DNA of 64,000 nt from Agelas oroides (Eukaryota > Porifera > Demospongiae > Agelasida > Agelasidae): contig OX422194.1 of the NCBI GenBank assembly GCA_949130485.1, positions 1,052,243-1,116,242 of the forward strand, given 5' to 3'. The notes beneath the pieces were generated by a model, which saw nothing but the letters and a program-made list of their open reading frames with translations, did not search any database and was not told the origin of the DNA. The translations under genes and the position numbers were made by a program. Positions 1 through 11,759 of this stretch are shown one piece after another (position 1 is the first letter of the stretch; each line of letters starts with the position of its first letter).

Positions 1-3000
1 CTATGGCTATAGTGACAAATCCTGCTATATGCCATGACAAATTAGTAAACCAGCAGTGTGCTGCTCGTTCAGGCTCAACCCATGATGATGAATCATCCCA
101 CTAGTATCTATGATCATAGCCTCTGGCCAGTGTATTGTGTATCAAGTATGCTATTTGATACAATGCCACTATAAACAATCTTAAACTTGAAGCACAATTT
201 TCATAGAAACCATGCAGGCAACCAAGGTCACTTACCATGCACAGTGAGTTCAGCAGCTGCAGTATCCTGCCCAGCAGCATTAGTAGCATTACAGGCATAC
301 CCACCAGCATCAGAGGGGTCAGCCATTACGATGGTCAGATTGCTCACAATCTCCCTCTCACCAAATGTACTAGCACTGATTTCAATCACTCCTGGTTGTT
401 CCATCAGCTGGCAACCCATCCTCCACCATGTGATCTCTGGCCTGGGTCGTGCAGTAGCATTGCAGAGGAAGGTGGCTGACTGAGGCTGCACCACTGTCAG
501 GTTTTCAGGAGGATCAACAATGGTTGGAGCAACTGGAGAGGAAAGAAGATGTGAGACTCCATATTTGGTCATAATATCTTCTATAGCTACCCAATCTCCA
601 GTGAATGTAGGGACAAGTACTTTGGATAATTACATCATCAACATCACAATGCCGTGTATCCAGAATTGAGCAAATGGATCAGATGGATTGCTGAGACTGA
701 TGCGCGAGTCTACACTCTCATCTAGAACTACTCCATTCCTCGTCCAGGAGATCTCAGGTGGTGGGATACCAGTGGCTGAGCAGGTGAAGGTCACTGGGTC
801 AGTCTCGTTGACAGTGTACACCAGACCATCCAGAGGAAAGGTGATAATTGGAACCACTGAATGTCAAAGAGAGTGAAACATAGTCACTTACTGTACATAT
901 TACACACTCAGATACATCTTTGAATTTTTTTTAGCTCACCATGGACTGTCAGAGTTGCTTGTTGCGTTGCATTCCCAGGTTCATTCATAGCCACACAGGC
1001 ATATGCACCAGCATCAGAAGGTTGTGTGCCAAGGATGGTTAGCATGCTCCTCCTCTCCCTGTCTCCAATCTCCCATTCCTCAATTCTGTAAACTCCTGAC
1101 TGGCTCTGTAACTGGACCATGACTGAGAGTCTGGTCCACACAATGGTAGGTCTTGGTCTGCCAGTGGCCAGGCAGGAGAAAGTGGCATCTTGAGGCTCAA
1201 CAACTGTGAGGTCATCTGGAGGGTCAAGGATCTGGGGAGCAACTGTGGAAATGAGATGGGACTCTAGGTCAATGATAGATGAAATTCACAAGATGAGTAA
1301 ACATATACTAGCAGCCTACCCTGCACTACCAGTGTAAAGTCTTGAGTCACACTGGGTGTCACAGCATTCCCATTGGAGGCTACACAGGTGTAGGTATCAG
1401 AGTCGTTGTCCATGGTGTTGCTGATGGTCAGATTACGACTGACAAAGGAGATATTTCCACCAGCAGTTGAAACTATCTCTGGATCAGAGGGATCACTCAG
1501 ACTGATGCGTGAGTCTACATTCCTGTCTAGAACTACTCCATTCCTCATCCAGGTGATCTCAGGTGGTGGGATACCAGTGGCTGAGCAGGTGAAGGTCACG
1601 GGGTATGTAGGGAAGGTGATAATTGGAACCACTGAATGTCAAGGAGAACAAATACAGAATAGTTACTTCCTGTACATATACACACTGATGTCTGTGTAGC
1701 TCACCATGGACTGTCAGAGTTGCTTGTCGTGTTGCATTCCCAGGTTCATTCATAGCCACACAGGCATAGGCACCAGCATCAGAGGGCTGTGTGCCCACAA
1801 TAGTTAGGTTGCTCCTCCTCTCCCTGTCTCCAATCTCCTGTTCCTCAATTCTGTAAACTCCTGATTGGCTCTGTAACTGGGCCATGTCTGAGAGTCTGGT
1901 CCACACAATGTCAGGTCTTGGTCTGCCAGTGGCCAGGCAGGAGAAAGTGGCATCTTGAGGCTCAACAACTGTGAGGTCATCTGGAGGGTCAAGGATCTGT
2001 GGAGCAACTGTGTGAAGAGAAGCAGCAGCTGGATTTAGACCAACGGCATGAAGTTCAGTGACTGTTGTGTGAGGCTATAAATCATAGGTCCCCTATCCTC
2101 TGCATCCACCTATTTCCTTATACATAAATGTACACACCTGTAAATACCTTCTCACCTTGAACAACTAAGTCAAAATCTTGAGTCACATTTACAGCAGTAT
2201 TTGAGGCTACACAAGTGTAGGTACCAGAGTCATCATCTGTAGTGTTGTCCAGGGTCAAGTTGCGACTGACACGGAAGACTGTCCCAGTTGCAGTTGAAAA
2301 GTCGTGTTGCACACTACTGTCAGTTAGAGTAATACGTTGGTCTGTACTCTGAGTCAGCAGTGTCCCATTCCTGTGGAAACTAATGCTAGGTGCCGGGATA
2401 CCAACCACCACACAAACAAATGTTACTGAGTCTGTTTCATTCACAGTTTCAATAAAGTTCTCAGGTGGTAACAAGTATGTTAGCTCCACTGCAAGCAAAG
2501 ATGCAGTAATGTAAACAATACTACTGATAACAATGCTATGCAATACATAACAACACTAACTATATGCTTATTTAGAAATTGTAATGTACAGACATGTATG
2601 GCTGTGGATGAAGCATTATAAATTGTACTTACCATACACTGTCAATACTGCAGATGCTGTATCTGAACCAATCTCATTGGTAGCCACACAGACATACTCA
2701 GCAGAGTCAACTGTCTGGGGCTGTAGGATGGTGAGGTAACTCTGTCTTGTCCTTGAGTCAAGGTTCCTGTCTGAAATGGTGACATTGATCCTATCTGAGG
2801 ACAGTTGTGTGAGACTGTTACTGAACTCCTGCCTCCACCATGTTATCACTGGAATACTGACTCCATCAGCCACACAGGTGAACACAGCAGGGTTGGGTGA
2901 CACCACAGTTGTGTTCATGGGAGGGACAATGATGGTGGCTTGGACTAGAGTTGGAAGGAAGGTGATACAGATTATAGGACAAAAGATAGAAATTCAACGC

Positions 3001-4702
3001 TTATTCGACTTACTCTGCACAACCAGCTCAAACACACTGCTGTCACTAAGAGAGAGAGCCAGTTCTGGGATTGTGCTAGAGGCTTCACAGGTGAAGTTCC
3101 CTGGATCCTCCTCAGCAACATTGAAGATGGTCAGCATCCAAGACACCATGAAAGTGCCATCGTCCACAAAAACAGATGATGATTCATCACCCAGTTGAAC
3201 TCGTGATGCAAGGTCCATTCCTATTCCTGACTCCCCACCAGTTCTGTTTAGCTCCACACCTCTTCGTAGGAATCTGATGGATGGTGGAGGAATGCCATGG
3301 GCTGAGCATGGGATTGTGATGTCATTGCTTCTACTGACATGGAACATTTCTCCATCCACTGGTGTTACAATCACAGGAGCAACTGAAGAATGATAAAAGG
3401 AATGATATAGCAAACTAAAAATGTATGTTCCAGAAACATTTCAAGAAAATTTTTCAATATCTTACCAAACACTGTGACCTCAGCTTCAGAACTGGTGACT
3501 GAACCAAATGTATTCTCTGCAGTGCAGCTGTAGTTGGCAGTATCAAAAGCACCAGTGGGCTCAATGGTTAGAGTGCTGGTGGCATTTCCACCAGAGATGG
3601 TGGTACTAATGGCGATGTTGGCCCCTGATTCTAACACCTCCACTGTGGTGCCATTTGGGAACACTTTGGTCCAAGTGAACTGAGGAGTGGGCTCTCCAGT
3701 TGCAGTGCAGTAGAGGACAGCAGGGGCAGGAGAGAGGACATCCACATCCATGGGGTCTCCAAGCAGAGTGACAGAGACTATGGACAAAAAATTTAAACAT
3801 TGAAGAATACAGTGCATACACACCATCCGTTTTTTCTGATGATATTCAATAACTACCACAGGTGCATGACTTTTGAAGACTGGGTTATAAGGACAGTATG
3901 AAGAACTGAAGTAAGGCTAGCACAGCAGATCAGCTGATATAGCTTAAGGCCCCAAGTGGTATTTACCCACGTACAGTAACATGTGAGAATAAAGACAAAT
4001 AGTTCAGTTACATGACTACCAGCAGCTCATACATGTTATATTTGAAGTTGTGCAAGTGGCCATAATTCAGTCTAAAGAAATCAAGGCTAGTGTAGCATGT
4101 GTCAATATTCTCATAACACCTCATTGGAGAACATACATGCAGTATACATTTGGTAGCACAAGTGGTATTCACAATGTACACCTACGTATAGTAACAAGAT
4201 AGATTCAATACTGCTTGCTCACTCTACACCCTGCCACATAAAAAACAATCCACATCTGACATGCTCATATAAGCAAGGTACTTACAGTTCACTGTGAGCA
4301 TAAACTGCTCCATATCACTCATAGAGTCACCAAACACTGTGTTTGATGCAACACAAGCATAGTTGCCTGCATCTCTCCTGTCCACTGACGGTATGGTGAG
4401 AGTAGAGGTGGTATCGAGGAAGCCATTGTCACTCTCCACTGTTGCTGACTGTATACTCAGTCCGGGATCTGAGTCCATGAGTTGAGTGCTCTGGTACTGC
4501 CATGTGAATTCCACAGCTGGGAAGCCTCTGGCTGTGCACACAAAACTCACTGAGTCTGTTTCATTAACTGATATGGCAGTAGGCTCCTGAGGAGACAAGA
4601 TATCAGCTGGAGCTGTGGAGGAAAGAGAATTGCTAAGATTAATAAACCGTGACAATATATATACATACTAAAATTACATGCATCCATTCCTCGTACATAG
4701 TA

Positions 4703-4743
<41 letters not shown>

Positions 4744-7700
4744 CATACACGCACACACACACACACGCATGCACACATGCACATGCACACACACGCACGC
4801 ACACACGCACACACACACACACGCACACACACACGCACGCACACACACACGCACGCACACACTTACATACACACACGCACGCACACACACACGCATGCAC
4901 ACACTTACATACACACACCACCACATTCATGCAAAGGGTTAATTTGGGAAAGTAGAACTCAAAGAGGAAGAGATTGTAACAACTTGCTTACCATTCACAA
5001 TGACAGTGAATGTTGTCATACTCTCTCCAGCTGGGTTCACCACAGTAACTTCATAAGTGCCATTGTCCATGGGTGACTGGATAGGGTCACGAACCAGGGT
5101 GGATGTGGTGGGAGGAGCTGCAAAGCTACCATGAGTGATGATAATGTTGTCTGTGTTGTTCATTAGCACCTGTCCATCTTCCATCCATGTGATGCTAGTC
5201 AGTGGCAGGTTGAATCCAGTGATGCCCACCATTAGAGTCAGATTATTTCCAAAGATAACCTCTACAGTTTGGTCTGGTGGAGTCATGGGGATAGCTACAA
5301 GGGCGGAGTGAACAATATGTGGTCACACATCTACATAGTTTATATCAAAAAAGATTTCTCATTTGAAGATACATGATCGTGCAATACTACAGGCAATACT
5401 TGTTGAGCAATAAATAGATAGCTACTGCACAGTTATTATGTGCAGGTAGCAGCAGTTGAAGGTCAAGCAGGGCTGTAGCCATCAAATTTGGAGTGGTCAG
5501 GTTAGTGGTGCGTGCGTAAGCATGCAACAGCTAGGGGAGTTTGGAGGCATGCCCCCCCCCCAGAAAATTTGGGAATTTAGAGGCTATGAGATTGCTTCTG
5601 AGACCATTTTGGGGCCAAAACAATGCTTCTCGGAGGCCAGACGACAGACATAAATATATACTTTTTCTGCCCGTTGTGCCATATAGCACCGGTTTCGGCT
5701 TTCTAATCTCAAAAGCCACACCCTTCACAGACGAGGCTTGCGAGACTAATCGGAAGAACGGAAAGTTGTTGGAAGACTCCGAAGAGATTCTTTCGCACTG
5801 TTTGCAGCCATCTCTTATTATGTTTCAACATGTCACCACGCTGTGTGCATCCCATGGGCGTTCGCCGAGCATTGGCCCCTATTTGCCGACGCCAAGCAAG
5901 CCATGGGTGAGCGAAAAAGTGGTCCGGTTGAAACCGGACTAACCATACTGGTGGCTACGGCCCTGCTCAGTCTTGAGTCCGAGTCGGACTCAAGCCATGT
6001 GTAAATGCTACTTGGCTCTCATTGGACAATGTGTAGTGTACAGTATGAATACAGAATGAGCAGTAATATCCAGTGTGCTAATCATTATGCACCTTGTATC
6101 ATTCATTGTTTACTGAAGTACTTACTAGCTTGGATGATATCAATACTGACTGCATCAGTGCCCAAGTTGTTGGTAGTGATACAAATGTAGACTCCATACT
6201 GGTTCACTGTTGAATTGAGGGCGAGATTACCACTTGTAGGGTCAGGATTGAGGCGAGTGGTTTCTGCCCCCATCAGTACCCAGGTGAAGCTGATGGGAGG
6301 GTCCCCAGTGGCCGTGCACACCAGGTCAACAGACTGGCCGAGTACCACTGGAGGCACTGAACCTGGTTGTATAGCTGTTCCTATGGGTGGATCTGAGAAT
6401 GCAGTGAGGTTGATACCAGCACAGTTTGAACATGACAAAACTAGGACACTGTGGGGATGAGTTTGAGTGAGTGCATACCCTGGCCATGGTACATCATGTC
6501 CCTTACATAGTGTTCCTAAATTGCATAGCAAGATCCCTTGGCCTCAGCATCTAACTATTACCTAACTAATATTGTTAGGCTCACTCACACTTGTCCCAAT
6601 TACCTATTGTCCCGCACGGGCAAAGCTACGATGCAGGTCAATTTCGGATCCAGGGTGGGTGCTTGCACGGGGATCGTTGGCACCTCCTCCGTGTAACCGC
6701 CCACCCCCATTTTTTGGTGCTTGAGCCGCGAGCGCCTATGGGCGATTGCCCGGGACACTACAGTATGTATCTGACAAGTAATGTATTTTGCATCGTTAGT
6801 CATTTTCCAGCTTATTTAGACAAGCCATTTGCTTGCAGGTCAAAGTCTCATAAAGTAAAGAGATACTATTGTGAATGTAGTTATAGCTAACGCTGCAATG
6901 TACTCAACTGAACAACTTACCTCCAAGTTCAATGGCAGTAGTGTTACTGCCACTCAGTCCAGCAGAGTTGGTCACCTCACAGTGGTAGACACCAACATCA
7001 GATTCTCTCAGGATACTGACAGTCAGCCTGGTGCTAGTTTCATTGAGAGTGATGGAGTTGTTGTGCATCCATCTGTAGGTGTAGCTGCCCATGGGGATGC
7101 TTCTGGTGACAGTGCAGGTGAGAATGGTGGAGTTTCCAACTGCAACTCTTGTCAGAGTTGCTGTGACTTCAACCTCTGGTGGTACTGTATTGGAGGAATG
7201 AGTGAAAGAGTGTGCATGCATGACAACGAGAGAATATTACATGGAGGTATAGATTACTCAAGGTCACAGCAAGAGTATGACAAAACAGCATGTATAATGT
7301 ATGCCTATAATGTTGCAGAAACCTATAATAATATAATAAGCAACACCCCCCCCCCCCCCCCCCCCCACCTTGCACTTGCACAGAGATGGTAGCATTGTTG
7401 GTGCTGTCTCCTGCTCTGTTTGAGTTGAGACCCACACATGTGTACTCCCCATCATGTGCTGGGTAGGCTGCATTTGTGATCTGGAGCACTGAAGTGATGT
7501 TTCCTTCTGTGAAGGCCAGCTGTCTTGTAAAGAATGACCCAATTATTACTGCTTGGAAATCTTTTACATCATCACTCTGTGAAAATGGTGCTAGTGAAGT
7601 TCCAAGGTACCATGAGATGGTAGGGACAGGGTTGCCAGAGGAAACACAGGTAATGTTGACTGAGTCTCCTTCTTGTACTGTGACAGTGGCATTCAGGTTC

Positions 7701-10700
7701 ATGGTTGTTGGTGCATCTGTGGCAAAATATGGGTTCAAATATCAATCAATCCATCAATCAACTGCCCTATACAAAACAGGTATCTTATTTGTGGCATACA
7801 GAATGACTACCCACCTAAAGTACATAATTGTGCAATAAGTAATACATACAGTTCTTGTAGATGTGTGCTTGAAAGGGGTGGATAACCTTTACACTGCTCA
7901 GGGCAATTTATCACGACCTTTTTAGTAACCATGCATATGCTGCATTTTCACTTGTTTTCTGCTCAATGGCACATATTCATACAAGAAAACTCCCATTAGC
8001 TTTAAAAAAGCATTTTTTATGCACTCTGTGTATACTTTGTGCATGTACATACTGTATGACATGATGAGTTTGTACACACATGTATGAGAAAAGAACCTGT
8101 AAATTGAAACCTGGGCTCAAAAAACAAACAAACAAAAAATACACAGCTCATACTTATGCTTACTGTATGGAGTGACGGCAAAGTTTACTATGATAGATGG
8201 TGCTTGTGACTCAAATTTAGTAGAAAGTCCACCTCCTACACTCCCACATCATTTGTAGTGGTGTAAAGATCTTGTTAAGTAAAATGGTAACTAAATCAAA
8301 CATGTATGTACAGACAACCAATACTGATAACATTCCAATGTGCCAACTGTTTTGCACTTTTGTGTTTTCATTGTTACATGTACTGAAATGACAGTAATCT
8401 GTAGCTATGAGTTTGTGCACACATGTGTGAGAAAAGAACATCCTGAAAATAGAAACCTGGGTGTAAACAAAACACACGGGAGTTCCATACTTATGCTTAG
8501 CCTCATTCCAGGCTCCTACCCAGTTTTTAACACAAAGCTGGGGAGGAGCCTGGAATGAAGCTACTCATACTTACTGTATTGGGTGACAGCAAAGTCTACT
8601 TCTGGTGCTTGTGATCCAGTATTTACTACAAGATCCACCTCATATACTCCCAGATCATTTGCAGTGGTGGGCTCACGAACAAAGATCTCAAAGAAGTTTG
8701 TGAACTCTTGTAGAGTTACAGGAAATTGTCCTGAATTTATCATGAAAGGGTTTCCATTTCTAGTCCAGTCAAACTGTTGATATCCTCCTGATGCTCTTGT
8801 CTCAATGACCAGCTTCTCAGGAGGGTCAAGAACAATGACTCGAGGGGAGACTCTCTCCAGCATAACATCACCTGTGCATAATACATATGATGATACCTGC
8901 ATAATATGCAAGCAACTTCTTGTAGGATTATGCTTACATTATTAGACTTAGACCTCATTCAGAATGGCAGGCACATTGTGAGTTGGTAAATCACCCATAA
9001 CCCCAAAATGCATGACTCTAGTTTCGTTCTACTGGTTGTTACTAGTTGGTTGTAGCATGAAAATCAGTCTGGTAGAATGACTGTACACCAACCTGTATCC
9101 AGTCTCAGAGGTGTGGTGGTGATCACTTCTGCACCCTCAGTGAAGATGCACTGGTACACACCAGCATCAGATAAAGTAAAGGTGGTGATCTTGAGCTCAT
9201 TGGACCTGTTATTACCTTGTGTTCCCTCAGTAATGGTAATCCTGCCACCATTAACCACCCGTTCTCCATTCCTGACCCACACCACTGAGGGAGGACTGGA
9301 GCTTCCTGAGCCAACACACCTCAATACCTGATTGTTACCAACTGTTACTGCTAATCGGTTGTCAGGGAAGTTGTCACTGTCAGTAGGATTTGTCACAACA
9401 GTCAGTGTGTTAGTACTTGCTGCAGGAAAGATCATGTTACACAAGTATAAGCATGTGGAAAGAATATGAACAAGTGTCTAGATATATATATATATGAATG
9501 TTCACAAGCATACTGTATGTATTTGCATATGGTACCAGTTCAGAAGCAGTTCATGTAGAGCAGAGTTAATTGGACATCCTAGGTTATTAGGGTAGCTAAT
9601 ATGTGTTGCATCATCTTGACTGTGCTGAGGCCCTTGTTTGTATATTTGGTTTTGAGTTATGCCTAACACCTCTGTGTGATTGTGTTCTCTTTGGCTGAAT
9701 TAGCCTAGGTCACTGTGTTGTGCCTGTCACCTGTGAGGTCATCTGAGATGTGTTGTGCCTGTATTTAAGCAGCTCTCCTTGTACCATCATCTCTTCTACT
9801 ACTTCATTGTCTATTACACTCAAGTATAATATCCCACTGTCCAACAACGTCACCGCTCCAGCGAGCTCCGCCCATGCTGTTTTACACATACAGTGTGTAA
9901 CAAAAGCTGGGGAAGGAGTCTGGAAACTCATAAAGCATAAACCTACATACTTAGCTAATAATGAGTCACAACCACATGTTTGAGAGAAACAGTGAGTGTG
10001 TCACTTGTGTTCCATCACTAAGTAGTTGACTCACAGTCATGTCCCATCGCCCTATGACACTATATTCAACAGTTGATCCACAGCCACACCCACCTGTGAG
10101 AGACAGTGTGGAGCTGTTCACAGTCACCATTCCATCCCTAGCCTGACACACATAGCCGCCATCGTCTGATGACTGAAAGTTATCAACAACAAGTGATGAG
10201 GTAGTGGACATCCCACTGTTGGAGCTCCTGATGCGGATGTGGGCGGGGTCATTGACAAGTGTCACTCTATCCTTTGTCCAGGTGATGGTTGCAGTAGTTG
10301 AGTCAGCTGTGCAGTAAAGCCAGATCACAGACTGTTCCACAATGTTGTGGACACCACTGTTGTTTTGGAAGAGGATGTCTGGGAGGGGGGTGACCATCAG
10401 CTGGGCACTCACAGCTGAGGACAGGAGAAGGAGGAGGGAAGGAAGGGAAGAGCATGAATCACTGTCATGTTTTATAAGGGAGATGTGGTTCGTTGATTGT
10501 TCATGCAACTCCAAGTTACAGTAGATACAGCTAGCCTTACCATGAAGGTTTTCGAATGCATTTTGACCATGCAGTTTTGTTTCCATGTTCCTTGTCCACT
10601 ATTTATTGCCGTAACGATTCAGTGGGCATTAACATGGGTTATCTGCACATGTATGCAACTGTCCTCTCCCAAGACAGTATTCAGCTTAGCCCCATTACCA

Positions 10701-11450
10701 ATAACCAGAGATCAAAGGTACAAGGTGTTTTTCACCTGTGTCCACTGATATGCTCCACTGCTGAAAACATGATCGTTGTAGCTAATAACCATTTTGTTAT
10801 TGGTCATCGTAATTATCATGATACTGCAGTAGTTGTTACATGTCCCATGTATTACTAGTCACAACTACTGACTGACAGATGTGCAAATGATGAATCCAAA
10901 TTAAGCCAAGTGTGTTTGTCATGAAAATGAAGCAGGTTTGTGCTATCAGGTAACAGTTTCATGCTTAGGATTGCAGAGTATCCACAAGAGATATTTCGGT
11001 CAATTGATCTCATATATGTACAAGCACCCAAAGTATTTCAATTGTCACTCCCCCAGCGTGCAAAGTCAGCATCACAACTTTGTAGCTTATCCTTATGCTC
11101 AGAAGGTTGCCCTCATGCATATATAGTGTGCTGGTGCAAGCAATAAAAATTGATAATGGTTCTCACAGCAGGCATATTAATACATTCACACTGGGGTGGA
11201 TTTGCGAAACTAGCAAGGTAGGTATTACATTTTACATGTTTGGACTGAGTGGAATCATGCGAACATTACTTTTGAGGTAAATTATGTGAGAACAGGCATT
11301 AGTACTTTACCTAGCAGCAACAATCAGGTTATATACATTTTTTTCTGTGATGACAACTAAAGAAAACTGCAAACTTAATTTCTGGATAGGGTCTGTGTCC
11401 TTACCCACAACAAAACACAGGAGCAGCTGAGCAATCGCGGCGATACTCAT
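1..11450 (-). CDS. IgR-1: multi-Ig cell-surface receptor, 5' part (3' end off the left edge)
   Basis: Spliced gene with a signal-peptide exon at 11405-11450 followed by 17 Ig-type exons down to 236. Exon ends: 10094-10414, 9093-9419, 8575-8871, 7369-7716, 6921-7184, 6126-6392, 4992-5294, 4286-4612, 3466-3777, 3014-3382, 2633-2944, 2156-2488, 1705-2007, 1320-1631, 940-1242, 630-856 (broken) and 236-532. Every intact exon is a multiple of three with phase 1 at both ends. The leader joined to Ig1 gives a signal peptide ending AVSA before QL. No TM or tail is in the window. The last exons match the upstream part of IgR-3, so the missing 3' end is probably Ig-FN3-TM as there. Likely role is adhesion or recognition at the cell surface (inference). 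Ligand unknown. The family is not recognised beyond its domains. Confidence 0.6.
236..532 (-). CDS. IgR-1 Ig17 exon
   Basis: 99 codons, phase 1-1. Ig core [21 protein letters not shown] and [14 protein letters not shown]. One of five near-identical copies in the window (17973-18269, 28565-28861, 29705-30001, 63076-63372). Confidence 0.83.
630..856 (-). pseudogene. IgR-1 Ig16: broken exon, 3' half lost
   Basis: The acceptor and first part of an Ig exon of the 1320-1631 type are intact ([21 protein letters not shown]). After the [11 protein letters not shown] segment homology stops and unrelated sequence leads to a stop at about 630. The second Cys, the D-x-G-x-Y motif and the phase-1 donor are gone. 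Skipping it joins Ig15 to Ig17 in frame. Confidence 0.7.
940..1242 (-). CDS. IgR-1 Ig15 exon
   Basis: 101 codons, phase 1-1. Tandem duplicate of 1705-2007 with matching flanking intron sequence. Ig core [17 protein letters not shown] and [14 protein letters not shown]. Confidence 0.82.
1320..1631 (-). CDS. IgR-1 Ig14 exon
   Basis: 104 codons, phase 1-1. Ig core [21 protein letters not shown] and [12 protein letters not shown]. Compared with its relative at 630-856, about ten codons ([12 protein letters not shown] region) are missing near its N-terminus. Confidence 0.8.
1705..2007 (-). CDS. IgR-1 Ig13 exon
   Basis: 101 codons, phase 1-1. Ig core [17 protein letters not shown] and [14 protein letters not shown]. 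Near-identical to 940-1242, and the same type as the partial exon at 63847-64000. Confidence 0.82.
2156..2488 (-). CDS. IgR-1 Ig12 exon
   Basis: 111 codons, phase 1-1. Ig core [20 protein letters not shown] and [11 protein letters not shown]. Related in layout to the 1320-1631 and 29299-29640 exon type. Confidence 0.8.
2633..2944 (-). CDS. IgR-1 Ig11 exon
   Basis: 104 codons, phase 1-1. Ig core [16 protein letters not shown] and [14 protein letters not shown]. Confidence 0.8.
3014..3382 (-). CDS. IgR-1 Ig10 exon
   Basis: 123 codons, the longest Ig exon of this gene, phase 1-1. Ig core [20 protein letters not shown] (Phe in place of Trp) and [11 protein letters not shown]. Confidence 0.78.
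3466..3777 (-). CDS. IgR-1 Ig9 exon
   Basis: 104 codons, phase 1-1. Ig core [18 protein letters not shown] and [11 protein letters not shown]. Single copy in the window. Confidence 0.8.
4286..4612 (-). CDS. IgR-1 Ig8 exon
   Basis: 109 codons, phase 1-1. Ig core [17 protein letters not shown] and [11 protein letters not shown]. The intron upstream of it holds the long CA repeat at 4706-4918. Confidence 0.8.
4706..4918. repeat. CA microsatellite, imperfect
   Basis: CA/CG-interrupted dinucleotide repeat in the IgR-1 Ig7-Ig8 intron; it includes two GCACACACTTACATACACACA blocks, each a shared longer unit. Confidence 0.85.
4992..5294 (-). CDS. IgR-1 Ig7 exon (no cysteine pair)
   Basis: 101 codons, phase 1-1. 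Ig-like spacing with ITWMEDG and [14 protein letters not shown], but neither disulfide Cys is present. Single copy here. An Ig-like fold is inferred from the Trp and the D-x-G-x-Y motif. Confidence 0.7.
5468..5965. mobile_element. Putative MITE with GTAGCC-type ends
   Basis: CAGGGCTGTAGCCA at left and TGGCTACGGCCCTG at right form imperfect inverted ends. I see no target duplication. Internal sequence (CTGAGACCATTTTGGGGCC) resembles parts of the 40637 element and of 28900-29095. Confidence 0.45.
6126..6392 (-). CDS. IgR-1 Ig6 exon
   Basis: 89 codons, phase 1-1. Ig core [17 protein letters not shown] and [12 protein letters not shown]. No second copy in the window. Confidence 0.78.
6921..7184 (-). 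CDS. IgR-1 Ig5 exon
   Basis: 88 codons, phase 1-1. Ig domain with [16 protein letters not shown] and [14 protein letters not shown]. The only other copy in the window is 45387-45653 in the Calx-GPCR region. IgR-2 and the inserted Ig block lack it. Confidence 0.8.
7369..7716 (-). CDS. IgR-1 Ig4 exon
   Basis: 116 codons, phase 1-1. Ig domain with [17 protein letters not shown] and [13 protein letters not shown] homopolymer C run (7347-7366) lies just inside the intron after the donor. Homologues: 19075-19422, 31148-31492 and 49570-49917. Confidence 0.82.
8499..8562. repeat. Foldback hairpin beside the IgR-1 Ig3 donor
   Basis: Arms AGCCTCATTCCAGGCTCC and GGAGCCTGGAATGAAGCT around a short loop. 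Ends 13 bases from the Ig3 exon end. Confidence 0.6.
8575..8871 (-). CDS. IgR-1 Ig3 exon (Ig-like, no canonical disulfide)
   Basis: 99 codons, phase 1-1. Has FDWTRNG and DLGVYEVDL in Ig-like spacing, but both disulfide cysteines are absent: Val replaces the second, and ETRASGGYQ occupies the first strand. The loss is shared by copies at 20127-20426, 32085-32384 and 50235-50534, so it is ancestral to this module and not a recent break. Confidence 0.72.
9093..9419 (-). CDS. IgR-1 Ig2 exon
   Basis: 109 codons, phase 1-1. The Ig core is VLRCVG, VVWVRNG and DAGVYQCIF. Homologues: 20582-20914, 32839-33177 and 50770-51099. They differ by small in-frame indels in the loop before the second Cys. Confidence 0.82.
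10094..10414 (-). CDS. IgR-1 Ig1 exon
   Basis: 107-codon exon, phase 1-1. Begins with the end of the signal peptide, then an Ig domain with Cys in LYCTA, Trp in ITWTKD and the C-terminal Cys in DDGGYVCQA. Homologous exons: 21142-21462, 33494-33814 and 51757-52077. Confidence 0.82.
11405..11450 (-). CDS. IgR-1 exon 1: signal peptide
   Basis: The ATG opens a 15-codon hydrophobic leader with the core [13 protein letters not shown], followed by a phase-1 GTAAGG donor. Joined to the next exon it reads ...FVV-AVSA-QL, a plausible signal peptidase site. Near-identical leaders occur at 22416-22461, 53654-53711 and 56277-56322, which supports this start. Confidence 0.75.
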
Positions 11451-11674
11451 CGCGCGCGCGTCTGCTCCAGTTGGAATGTAGCCTAATTCGGTGCGCTATA
11501 AACAGCCTGCAACTTGCTTCTTGCAAGAGAAATATCCCACGCTTGTCCAGATGTATACAGAATGTCTCCCGTTTTACACCCTTGATAGATTATCGACCAT
11601 GCACTCGTCCATTCTCAGGATAACGTCTACTCACAGTCTCATTCCGGCCTAGGAACGAACTTGCAACCACATAC

Positions 11675-11690
11675 GAGCCCCGCCCACCTC
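11675..11690 (-). promoter_or_regulatory. Candidate GC box upstream of IgR-1
   Basis: GAGGTGGGCGGGGCTC on the minus strand, an Sp1-type GC box about 225 bases before the ATG. The same box stands 216 and 263 bases before the two Calx-GPCR leaders (56538-56553 and 53974-53986). No matching TATA box seen. Confidence 0.3.
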
Positions 11691-11759
11691 GGGCAGCCGT
11701 TGAAGCAATATAAATTGGTGTAGTATGCTTGTGCATGCAAACTGACGAGTTTACACAAC

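Noticed and set aside
187-479. Plus-strand open frames opposite Ig exons
   Set aside because: Antisense shadows of minus-strand exons, which have Ig motifs and splice sites.
4547-5076. Open frames through the CA repeat
   Set aside because: Low-complexity artefact in the Ig7-Ig8 intron.
5541-5942. 133-codon plus-strand open frame
   Set aside because: Falls inside the 5468-5965 MITE-like element and shows no domain.
5960-6000. Short palindrome GAGTCCGAGTCGGACTC as a terminator or operator
   Set aside because: Small chance palindrome next to a MITE end in an intron; no regulatory meaning can be supported.
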